Source: Anthostomella pinea (taxonomy: Eukaryota > Ascomycota > Sordariomycetes > Xylariales > Xylariaceae). From it: 64,000 nt of DNA. Location: the NCBI GenBank assembly GCA_963556695.1, contig CAUWAG010000018.1, positions 5,364,630 to 5,428,629 on the forward strand, given 5' to 3'. This document shows, one piece after another, positions 44,529-55,039 of this stretch (position 1 is the first letter of the stretch; each line of letters starts with the position of its first letter). Below the pieces are notes generated by a model, which was given only the letters and a program-made list of their open reading frames with translations, was not told the origin of the DNA and did not search any database. Made by a program: the position numbers and the translations under genes.

Positions 44529-47500
44529 TGACATACCCGCTGTTATGCTGGCGAAAAAGTGGACATGATGTGTGCTGTTGTGCTGGCTGGTGGTTGGTGG
44601 CTGGATGTTGTAACTGAGCTTACGCAGTTCCAAAAAGGGATGTGGGCTGTGCCATGCAGTAGGGAGATCCTGACTACAAAGACAATGAAAAGTCAAGTTC
44701 TAACATGATTCTCTCAAAAAGCCACACTCAGAGGGCACGACATCAAAATTTGAAAAGCAGATCATCAACTGCAAGGGCAGCAAAGGCAACAAGCGAATGT
44801 TCTGGGGCTATCTTTGGACGACCCTTCGACATTGGTCTGGATACTGGATTGGCAGACTATCCAAGACTGGGCTTTCTGACAGAGGCCCAATCTCAAGTTC
44901 GTCACCAGTGGTATCGCCGAGCTTTTCGAACCAGGCCGGCCCTTAGTGCGTCATTCCAACTTCAAAACCCCCGGCATGGTCGAGCAAGACTACGTCCATA
45001 TATCGATATGGGGCGAGGGCGAGGGCACCCAGGGCACGAAGCAAGGCGAGGGAAGACGAGGGAAGGCAAGGCCAAGGGAATGATATTCAAGAGCGATGGC
45101 ACTGTGAAGGATTCCAAATTGGCTATGCCGTGGATCTTGATGAATGACCTGGTGTTGTACGTTTTTGGGCTTTGACAGCGAGTCTGATGCAAGAACAGGG
45201 AAGATAGAATCCAAGAGGAGAGCCATCTGGTCAAGTCGATCCATGTGGGATCCTAGGCGATAACTGTACGGACAGATACATGACTGTCTACTCTGAGTTA
45301 CTGGGACGATGTTGGCAACGTTAATCAGAACCCTGCGGACATATTCCAGCAGCATATGCGTGCTCGTTGACAACGAGACTTCATTACATGAGGTACCATC
45401 CAGGTACCATACACAAGTAAATCTAGGAGTTGCAGGCACGAGCGGAAGTTGGAATCAATACAAAATGGGCGGCTATCAGCGCAAGACACCGGGTTCTTGT
45501 CGACAGACCTGTGTTCCTCTGACTACATGGATAAGCTAGAGGCGGGATGGTGACGAACAGCTAGAACCAGTGAACTTCCGCTTGATCTTCGAGTGCGCAA
45601 AGAATCCCGGATCGCCTGTGGGCTACCCTCAACCCAGGACTAGAGTGGCTGGTGGAGATCGACCTGTCGCTGCTTCACCATGGACTCGTACTTCGGTACG
45701 CACCCGAGGTAGGAGTCTGATTCAGTTGAACTGACATCAAGTTACTCCGTACAAGTCTAACGGGCGGAAATGACAGACAATAAACCTGAACATGGGCTGA
45801 ATTGGCTTCAGAACATGGCTGAAGCCTTCATGAGGTGGTTCAAAACGAACAGTGTTGTCTGGCTGTTTTCACTCCTCTCTCACCCTGTGGGTGCAAATAC
45901 TACTCGCCCATTTTGCCATCGCCCATCTTGCCATAGCCCTGCTTCTTCCCTCCGCTTGATTGACCCCATCACCGCCGTCATGCCTATGAACTTCTCGGAT
46001 GCCGCACGCCGAGGCGTCGGAACACCTGCTGTCGGCGATGGCTTCCCCAACCCTGACGTATGTGACAGGAGATTCTCCCCGTCCATATTCTGAGCATGTC
46101 TGCGCGCTACTCGCGAGACATGCATCGAGCAACCATGTTTCATGCTTGACTCTATACGAGTAGTAGGCACTGATCTTGCTCTGTAGGTCTTCGATGGCTT
46201 CCACTTGTACCCGGGCGAAACCGTCATAAACCAAGCCAAGCACAACGGGCAACGCCGGCAGCAACTTCCACGTCTTTGGAAATGAGAGATAGATTCTATG
46301 GCTTTAATTGCAGCGTCGGTGAAGCTGAGAATGCCATATAACTCAAGTATCTGATGGCCTGACGCTCACACTTTCACAGTGACTCACCTTGGGATGCCTC
46401 AGGGGTTCTCTGTCGACAATCACTTGCCGGATTTACCTAATTTCTGCTTCTGCCAGCAATGAAATCCCTCCCTGTCATTTGGGTGGGCGCACAAAGAGCG
46501 AGCAGAAGTGGAATATCGAGTTTCGCCGTGGCCTATTCCAGCCGACAATAGAGGTACGGTGTCCCACCTGCGCAATGTTGTGAGATCTTCATGTCTCGAG
46601 CGGAATACCTAGCTCCCATTGCGATAAATAGTCCCACCGCCCTCGTACGCTTAAAGGAAGGCTCTAACAGGCGCAGTGCATTCGTACTACCAGGCTGCCA
46701 TGATCGCATCGCAACACCAGCAAGTTGCTCCGTCGACACAGTTGCGTAATACCAATTCCCACAGCAGCACCGGAGGAAGCATGTGGTTTTTGGGAAGAGG
46801 CCCCCGATTGTCGTTTGGTGTCCAGGTTGCCAATGTGTGACAGAAATCAGCAGAATGCCAAGAGTCATTCTGCACCTCACGGTATTGGGCAGTGTACGAA
46901 GGCCGCGACAGGTGTACCTAGCTTCGTGCGATCACCATAGGTACGGCCGCTTCAACCAAGAAGCCAACCCAGACACGCGAAGCCCCTTTGGACTTTGACG
47001 AGCTTGCATGGCACATATGGGCGATGGAAACTGGCCATGACCCAATCAGATCTTTGACGGCAGAGCACATACCCTCAAGCGCAATCGTACGAGCGACTGG
47101 GTGGTTCGTAGGGTCCTCGATACTAGCAAAGCATGTGTGTGATTATGGCGCGCGGAGAGTATTGGGACTGCGGTGATATAGCTACTCAACACGGCGAGGA
47201 GTGAAGACCAGGAACCACGCGAGTGTCATGAAAGGGGCAAATAGGGGAACGAGATATTTCGGCCAATTCTCCACCATTCGGCCTCATGCAGCGCAAAGGT
47301 GCCGGTCGAACTGGATCATTTACGAAAAGGGCTGCCGGTGTAATGTTTTCTCAGCCGCCTTCCGGATACGGAGGTTCGGTAGAGAGCTTCGGTAGCGGGA
47401 TGATGTGGTGTGATTACGTACGTGGACAGGCGGTCAGCGGCGGGTAGCACGGCCATGCAGGCGCAGAGGCGTTGGATCTGTAGTGAACCATGTCGGCAGG

Positions 47501-47812
47501 GAGTTGATTGGTGCCAAGCTGTCACGCTGTCACGGTCCTCCCTCGTGCCACGGTAATACGGGGTTGCAGCTCGTATTGTCGCTTGCCTCACCTATCTCCC
47601 GTGCTCACAAGTTTGGATTCGCTGCTACTTGGCATTTCGCGTCGTGGTCAGCCAGGACGATGGGGTAAGTTACCTAGAAGCTCAGCATAAGAGTGAGTGT
47701 GCATATAAGTCCCGCATCGCCCGCGGGGCTTGAGCTCAGTCTCTTCTCTAGGCCGACCACGGACACCACAGCCACGATATCAACTTCAACTGTCAACTCA
47801 TCCATCGCCAAC
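44529..47812. other. Gene-poor 3.3 kb, start of the accessory region
   Basis: No intact gene is recognised. A segment at 45,980-46,290 looks coding-like: an ATG-led piece (MPMNFSDAARRGVGTPAVGD) ends at a GTATGT donor. Downstream of a CTGTAG acceptor, FDGFHLYPGETVINQAKHNG continues, then shifts frame to GNAGSNFHVFGNE. This may be a decayed gene of unknown family. Other open frames look random. The change from dense core genes to this stretch marks the boundary of the subtelomeric part. Confidence 0.4.
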
Positions 47813-48651
47813 ATGAAGTCTTGTCTCGCAATCCTGGGCGCTGCCCTCTTTGCCACTGCTGTCTCGGCGCAACAGGTCAGTATCTCAAGTCTTCATGTGT
47901 ACCAAGACGAGCTTTTGAGCGGTTTCAATGTTCTCTTGAGATCTCAGATAGGCATGTCGCATTAGGTCGAATCGCCCGCATCTACCCCTGAGTCGGTCCT
48001 ACTGTTGCCCCTCAAGTTTCAACTTCCACGATCATTGACTGACCAACGTTGAGCAGGCCGTTGTTGTCAACTCCTGCGCATCTACTGTCTATCTCCAGTC
48101 GTTCCCCGATGACGGCAGCGCCGCTGGTCCTCTTACCACCCTCTCGTCCGGCGGGCGGTTCGCAGAGGACTTCTTCACCGCCGGCTCGGTTCGTGCACCC
48201 GCTGAAGCCGCACCCTCGTGAGACTGACTGTGTGGGCAGACCGTCAAGATCGGAACTAACAAGGCACTCACCTCGCCGTTGTTCTTCGGCTACTCCTTCA
48301 GCACGAACCCGGACATCGCTTACTGTGAGTGCATTCTCCCCTCTCATCTCTTCAGAAATACCAGCTGACACTGTGTCTGTTTTAGATGAGCTCAGCTCGT
48401 GAGTTGCCCTCCTTTCTGATTGCGTGTGTTGTTAGTGATCTAACGTCATATGCCACAGGAAATTTGGCAACCCCTTTATCAGCTTCCACAACATCCTTAG
48501 CCCGGGAGAGGGCTGCGAGGTCTTTGACTGTGCCGCCAACGAGACTGACTGCTACAGTACGAACGAAGCTTCTAAGGTGTATACCTGCCCCGCAACACAT
48601 CCAAAAAACAACTATTTTTCTTGGCGCCCCGTTGTTAGGGCGCAACCTTAA
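47813..48651 (+). pseudogene. BYS1-domain secreted protein gene, 3' end cut by LINE
   Basis: Exons 47813-47875, 48057-48188, 48240-48324, a 13-nt microexon 48386-48398, and 48459 onward; all junctions are GT..AG and in phase. The signal peptide MKSCLAILGAALFATAVSA is followed by VVVNSCASTVYLQSF, SSGGRFAEDFF, TVKIGTNKALTSPLFFGYSF, FGNPFISFHNILSPGEGCEV and FDCAANETDCY. This is the pattern of the fungal BYS1 (Blastomyces yeast-phase-specific) family of small secreted Cys-containing proteins. The last homologous residues (YTCPAT) stop near 48,600. The frame then reads into LINE sequence and stops at 48,651, so the final strand and last cysteine are missing. Confidence 0.7.
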
Positions 48652-48766
48652 TATTTGCACTAAAGTAGGCACTTCTCTCAGTAACTGACTATCTCTGCCA
48701 AGGCACAAGAGAATTTTTCTCACAAGCCGGATAGCACCCTCCCACGACGGGCCCCCAAACACGCCC

Positions 48767-50308
48767 GTGGCCGTCCCAAAGACGACCACCGGCAGCGTGC
48801 TCAAATCCCCGGCCCCTAGAAAGACATACGGCCCGGCAACTCTGAGCAGGCTCCGCCAGGCGCTGCTTGACGACATCAGCAGCAGCCCGTCACAGGTCTC
48901 TGAGGCTGACTTCACCGTTATTTCCCCTCTGAAAGGAAAATCCCGAAATATCAATGACAGCAGCACCACTAGAATGAAACAACCTCAATTGAACGAAATC
49001 TCGACAGACCAAGCCATTATACACAATATAGAGAATAAAGCCTTTTCCTCAGAGTGCCAGGACTAAATTGCCAGAATACTGGCTAAAGACAAGCACCTTT
49101 ATAAAGCCAGGATGACAATGTTTCAAGAGTGTGCTGCAGCGGTTGATAAGACACTTGAGAAAGCTGGAACCGAACTATACTCTCATGCCAAGGAGTTCAG
49201 CGCTTTCTTCTTTAAATGTCTGAATGAGTGGCTAGAAACCCGAGATCCGCCCAAAAGAAAGACCATCCCTGGGGGGATAGGGATAGTAAAGCCCACCATG
49301 ACCTTTGCCCAAGCTGTCTCCTCTAGCCAATGACAGCATCCACGGACAGTCAACATTACCATCAAGAAAACACAGCCTGGCGCCCGCATCACTGCCAATC
49401 AACTGAAGAAGAAACAGGATGATCTTCAGGTCTTTGTCCGCATAGATAATAGCCACCTAGAGCCTTACGGAATAAAGTCTACACTGAACAGAAGACTTAA
49501 GCTCCACCCTCAAGAGCTTAGAGAAGTGACCCGGTGCCCCTCCGGATTTACCTTATATCTAAGGGACAAGCCAACTCAGGCTAAGCTCCTGGCCTCCCAA
49601 CAAGAAATCACTGATATTCTCAAGGCAGAAAAGATCGAGACCCACACGGTCTGGTATCACTATAAGGTTAATAGATGCCCAAGAAAGGTCATCAGTGCGG
49701 AAGGATTGACAATTGATATTACCGACATTGTTGTTGCTAATGAAGTTGAAGCCCAAACAGGTGACAGACCTTTAAGGTGCATATTCTCAAAGAACACAGT
49801 TGATTCTGATCCGGAGACCACATGGGTGATCTCTCTGCCCCGTGCAGCAAAGAAACCATTCACGCTTTTTGCTCACTTAATGACCTCAAGGCACATTCAA
49901 TACTCTCCAAAGGTTCACCAGTGTGCGAGCTGCTTCAGATACCATGGTAGGAACTACCAATGTGAAAAGCAAGTATGTGCACGTTGTGCCAGTACAGTAC
50001 ACCAGGGGGAGTGCGAAAAACCAATCCCAAAATGTGTCAACTGCAAAGGACCTCATGCTGCCAACTTTAACAAATGCCCTTCACGCCCCAAGGTTGTAAA
50101 AGGCATCATCCACAAGCACACATGGGAGCAAATCCAGGAAATAAGGCTGGCTGGAGAAAGAGCCAGATCCAAGGCCTTCAATGAAACAGGCAGAAACCAA
50201 GCTGGGTCAACGCCCAGCAACAATAACGAAGACATCACAATGCAAATCGGCACAACAGATACAACTCATCCCAGAGATGCCAATACCATTGTTGTCAGTC
50301 AATGTTAG
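48767..50308 (+). pseudogene. LINE ORF1, gag-like protein with zinc knuckles
   Basis: One reading frame runs the whole way, broken only by TAA at 49,064-49,066 and TGA at 49,331-49,333. Each is explainable as a single C-to-T change (CAA to TAA, CGA to TGA). The N-terminal part is disordered (SPAPRKTYGPATLSRLRQAL). The C-terminal part has at least two knuckles, CARCASTVHQGEC and CVNCKGPHAANFNKC, preceded by CASCFRYHG. ORF1 proteins of this type bind the element RNA. The ORF1 stop (TAG, 50,306-50,308) overlaps the ORF2 start ATG (50,302) by seven bases. Confidence 0.85.
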
Positions 50309-53300
50309 GTACACTAAACGAAACACATCGACACAGGCATCTAGTCATCTATTCTGTGAACACAGCAGGAGGACAAAAGAGTACAGGCCCTATAGAGTTA
50401 GCCATCAACCTGGCTGACTACAAAAGAAAACAAGCAGATATCATTCTGATGCAAGAGCCCTGGGTTGGCATACCACCAGGCAGGAGAATGGGAGTAAAGA
50501 CATACCCCAATTACGATATATACTCACCAGTGGATTCCTGGGACAGCAACAGTACACGGCCCAAATCTCTCATCTATGTGAGAAAACACCTTCAAGCGGA
50601 TCAATTTCGGCCCTATGCTACACAAGACATCACCTGGGTCAAGGTACAAGGCATTACATTTGCCAGTGTCTACCGGCCATGTGACAACCCACAAGAAGTG
50701 GATGACATTCTGGAAGTATGGACTCCACCTTTTGGCTGCGTTATAGCTGGAGATTTCAATGCTGGCGACACATCCTGGGACTCGAGCAATCCAGGATATC
50801 ATGGTGGTGTCATACTTGCACAGACTATGGCAGACCACGGACTGGATCTGATTTCTGAACCAGATGTCCCAACACATGATGACAGAAATGTACTAGATCT
50901 GGTGTTCTCAGATGTCCCCATGGCTAAAGCCTCAGTCAATGATACACTTCAGTGCACCTCAGATCATAAGACATTACGAATAGTCATTCCAATTCAGGGA
51001 GATCTAGACTGAGTCCCCAAGACCAATTATTGGATAGTACCGGACGATAAACTACAAGAGCTGGCAGATAATGTTCAAATCAGGATTCATGAACTCTACC
51101 GGCTGGGTGTATCCCCTGGCCAGGTGGATGCCTTTACACAAAGCTTGATCAACATGATCCAAGGCTGTATCAGGACAATGGGCAAGAAGCCCCGTCAATC
51201 TAGGCCCACTGCTTGGTGGAATGATGACTGTAAAGCAGCTGTTCAGACATACAGGGCCCTTTCTAAACAGACTACAAGCCAAGAAGGGCAGAATTCAGCC
51301 CGACAGGAATTTCGCCGCGTGGTTCAGAAAGCTAGGAGAGAGTACTGGCAGACTCTAATTGATTCAGCAACTGAGCCAAAGGACCTATACAGAATTGTCT
51401 CTTGGCACAAGCTATCAACAGGATTGCGTTCCCCTCCAATCATCATAGGAGACCAAATATTCGAGTCACAAGAGAGCAAGGCAAATGCATTACGCTCAGC
51501 CACGCTTGAACGAAATACCCCAGACAACCATATCATTGACCCCTGGTCCGCTCAGATCACACAACGCAAGCCATACATCCCCCTTGAATACCATGTCGGA
51601 CTGGAAGAGGCTGAAGGGTGCACTTTAGGGACCAAGAGCAACTCCCCGGGAGTAGATACCCTCACAGTACGGATTCTGAAAGCTTGCTGGCCATTCATTA
51701 GGGAACATATCAGAGCCCTTTTCCAGACCTGCCTACAGATTGGACACCACCCTAAACTATTCAAAGTAGCTGAGGTGGTGATAATTCTAAAACCAGGAAA
51801 GAAAGACTACTCCAATTCCAGGGCCTACAGACCAATATCGCTACTGTCATGTCTTGGCAAAGGCCTAGAACGACGCAAAAAGAATTACCTGGTTTGTTGT
51901 CAAACTTGGAATTCTAGCTCCACAATATTTTGGAGCTCTACTAAAGCGCTCTACCACTGACCTGGTAGCTGCACTCATACACGATATTGAGCAGGCCCTC
52001 GACCAAGGCCTCGTTGCAACAGTAGTCACGTCAGATGTGAAAGGGGCCTTTGATGCTGCCCTAATAGGACAGCTGGTGGTTCGCATGAGAGAACAGGGCT
52101 GGCCGGGCTTTCTCATAAAATGGGTCCAGTCATTCATGTCCGAGCGGTCCGCAAGGGTTTGGTTTGAAGGTATTGTGACTGATATTAAAGCTCTCACTTG
52201 TGGGCTACCACAAGGCTCACCAGCCTCTCTAATCCTTTACATGCTGTATACAGAGCCAATCTGTGCCCGACTTGGTATGAAAAAGAGACACTTTGGATAT
52301 GCAGACGACCTAGCGACTCTCTGCATTGGAAAGAACCTTAAAGAAACAGCTATAGAGACTTCTGAAAATCTTTACTTGCTCAGTTAATGAGGACATAACA
52401 ATATTATTGAATTTGACCCTGACAAAATTGAGATCATGCACTTCTTAAAGAAAAAGAACTCAGATAACCCTCCAATCCGCCATGGGACAATGAACAAAAT
52501 AGCAAAGGACTCCATGCGATGGCTGGGTGTCTTCCTGGATAGAAAACTAAACTTCAAAGATCACATTTCTCACTGGGCCAAGAAAGCTAATAAGGTAGCA
52601 AATCACCTTCGAAGACTATGCAACACAGTCAAAAGACTTCCAGTAAAGTCAACCAAGAGGGCTGTGAAAGCTTGTGTTATTCCTATTCTTACACACGGCC
52701 TGGAGGCCTGGTACACAGGAATCGAGAAAGTTGGGAGCTTAGGTGGGACATCAGCATGTCGTATTAAGGGGCTTCTTGGAATAATAGATGCTGTACTACG
52801 AATAGCGATCAGGGCTATCTTGCCGGTCTGGAAAACACATCCTGGACATATCCTACACTTTGAATCACAGATTCTTCCAGCAAGAGTTCTTGCAGAGGTA
52901 ATAAGATAACGTCACGGCCTCCGACTAGGACGAATAGACCAGAGACACCCTCTTGTTGCCAGGCTCCAAATACAAGCTCGCAAGAATCCAATAAGGCTAC
53001 AAAGGAGCTTCCAGCTAGTCCCTGACTTCCAGAGACCAACACTTACCAGGCTATTATGAAAGAAGCCCCTAATCCATAAAGACAAAAACAAAGAAATAGA
53101 GCTCTTCAAGCAATGGCTAAAGAGAGAAACGTGAACACTGACCTTATCATCTATTCAGATGGATCACAGTTGGACGACCAAGGTACAACCCGCACTGGAT
53201 GGGGTTATACCATCAGGAAAGGCGGCACTACACAAGAAGTATACCGGGGAAAGGACAGACTTCTTCAAGCAGAAGTAGTAGATACTGAAATCCATGGTGC

Positions 53301-53916
53301 TCTCCAAGGTCTTGCAGCAGCCAGGGCAATTGGACACGGAAAACAGCTATATGTCTGCCTGGACAACACGTCAGTGGTAGATGGGCTCAATGGGACTCCA
53401 CCCGAGACATCACAGAACATTTTTCTACGATTTCAAGAACTTGCCACAGCACACACTCCTGGAGTGACCGTCAAATGGATTCCTAGACACAGAGATATTG
53501 ATGGCAACGAAGCTGCCGACACACTAACAAAAGAGGGTACCATGCTAGAAACAGACACAATAAACCTTCCTATAATCTCTTGGGTTAAGAGAGATCTCAA
53601 AAAAAAGGGCAAGAAAGAGTTCAACAAATGGTGGAAAGACCAATCAGAACTTAGATATCAAGAAGTATACTCACATACAGTAATTAAAAGAGACCTTATA
53701 TCTTTTAAGAGGAGTATTCTACACAGACTTCTAGCGGCCAGATCTGGACATGGCGACTTTGCCAGATACCATGAACGCTTTGGGCATACAGATTCGAATG
53801 ATCACTGCAGCTGTGGTGAGAAGAAAACACCACAACACATTTTTTTTTGTAAGAGGCTGGGGAAAACCGGCGGCCGCCTAGGTACTCGCCTAGGGCAGCT
53901 TGTTTACAATACTTAG
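50302..53916 (+). pseudogene. LINE ORF2: endonuclease, reverse transcriptase, RNase H
   Basis: The AP-type endonuclease covers 50,302-51,011 (IILMQEPWVG, VIAGDFNAGDTSWDS, SDHKTLRIV). TGA at 51,010-51,012 interrupts the frame. The reverse transcriptase follows: VVIILKPGKKDYSNSRAYRP, a frameshift near 51,874, SDVKGAFDAALI, GLPQGSPASLILYML, and the catalytic FGYADDLATL. Stops occur at 52,385-52,390 and 52,907-52,909, with another frameshift near 53,125. RNase H at 53,113-53,916 retains YSDGSQ, the Glu in DTEIHGAL, the Asp in CLDNTSVVDG and RHRDIDGNEAAD, followed by a Cys/His knuckle (CSCGEKKTPQHIFFC). A linked RNase H fits the Tad/I group. Confidence 0.88.
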
Positions 53917-54193
53917 GGGAGAGGAGCACAGAATAGGCAAAATTTGTGGAGAAGAGCAAGTTCTTTTCAACAATCTGCCCCCAAAAGATAGCTTTTTCTT
54001 GAAGGACCAGATGGATGACCCCAAGGTCATACCGCCGCAACAACGGGGATGGGCCCGTGAGCGGGACTGACTGTACTTATTATCTTGAGACCTTTACAAC
54101 CCTGCGATACAGAGGCTCTGGGAGGCGTGGTTTGCACTACTAAGGAGCTACCCCCCACGTTAAATACAAAACAAACAAACAAACAAACAATTC

Positions 54194-55039
54194 TCCTTTC
54201 ATTTTGTATTTCTTTTTATTTTGTAACCTTTTATTCTTTTTGCTTATTATCACGCAATTCGTTTTTTATATTATGCACGACTTTTAGTCTATTGACTGGC
54301 TTATACTCATTTCGTACCCGCTTAATATTATTATGGTATTTTTGCTTATTAAGTTTTACTATGATCTCAAGAGAAGTCCGTAGCAAGTATTATGAATCGC
54401 CTTTTTACTTTTAAATTTAAATTTTCAAGACATAAAATATGACATCTTTTTTAGACATATAGACTGAAACATCCCATATAAATTATATGTAATTACTCGT
54501 ATTAAAATAACAAGTATTCCATTTAATGCCGTAATATAACATAAATTGATTTGTTAGTAAGCACGTTTATATCAAATTTAAAACTTGTTTTTATCCATAT
54601 AGTCTTCACTATAGTACGAGTCTTTCAATTCTTATTAACAGTTTTAAATATATGTGCTTTAAGTAATTATTTATGTCTTCTACGCCATAATATCGTGCGT
54701 TTTTCATTTATTCTCCATATAGTCTTATCCAATTGCCGATGCTGTGCATTTTTTGCCGCTTTTCAAGCATACTCTACTACCTTATCATTTATCTTTTAAC
54801 CTTTTTCGTTTTTTCTTTAAACTTGCTTTTACACCTTCCTGTTCATCTTTTGCTAGTCCGCCGTATGCCTTGATAACATTTGCTGCTTGCCTCTGTCGCC
54901 TGCACCATCTTTATTACCTTTACAGTTTTTTATAGCCTTGTCCCGTCCTTAATCCCCTCCTCGCCTTATTGAATTTCTACTTCTTCACAATTAAAAATAA
55001 TAAACGACTGCTATGTACTCTGTCCAACCTTGACCATCA
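54194..55039. repeat. AT-rich, RIP-like tract without genes
   Basis: About 850 bp of strongly AT-rich sequence follows the LINE tail, with many TA dinucleotides and stop codons in all frames. The open frames here are low-complexity artefacts. It looks like old repeat DNA degraded by repeat-induced point mutation, but no parent sequence can be recognised. Confidence 0.6.

Larger units (their letters stand above)
48600..54193 (+). mobile_element. Tad-like LINE retrotransposon, decayed
   Basis: A 5.6-kb non-LTR element with ORF1 (gag-like, CCHC knuckles) followed by ORF2 (endonuclease, reverse transcriptase, RNase H). The 3' end carries an (ACAA)n tail at 54,168-54,190, typical of Tad-clade fungal LINEs. 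The 5' boundary is placed where BYS1 homology ends, within a few tens of bases. At least five in-frame stops and at least two frameshifts show it is inactive. Codon use is AT/CA-richer than the core genes. I could not define a target-site duplication. Confidence 0.9.

Noticed and set aside
42846..48651. Secondary-metabolite gene cluster around the P450
   Set aside because: No synthase, transporter or regulator lies nearby; neighbours are an RWD protein, gene-poor DNA and a BYS1 relic.
54194..54960. Open frames of 60-110 codons in AT-rich DNA
   Set aside because: They are low-complexity Phe/Leu/Ser translations of AT-rich sequence with no motif, expected from RIP-degraded DNA.
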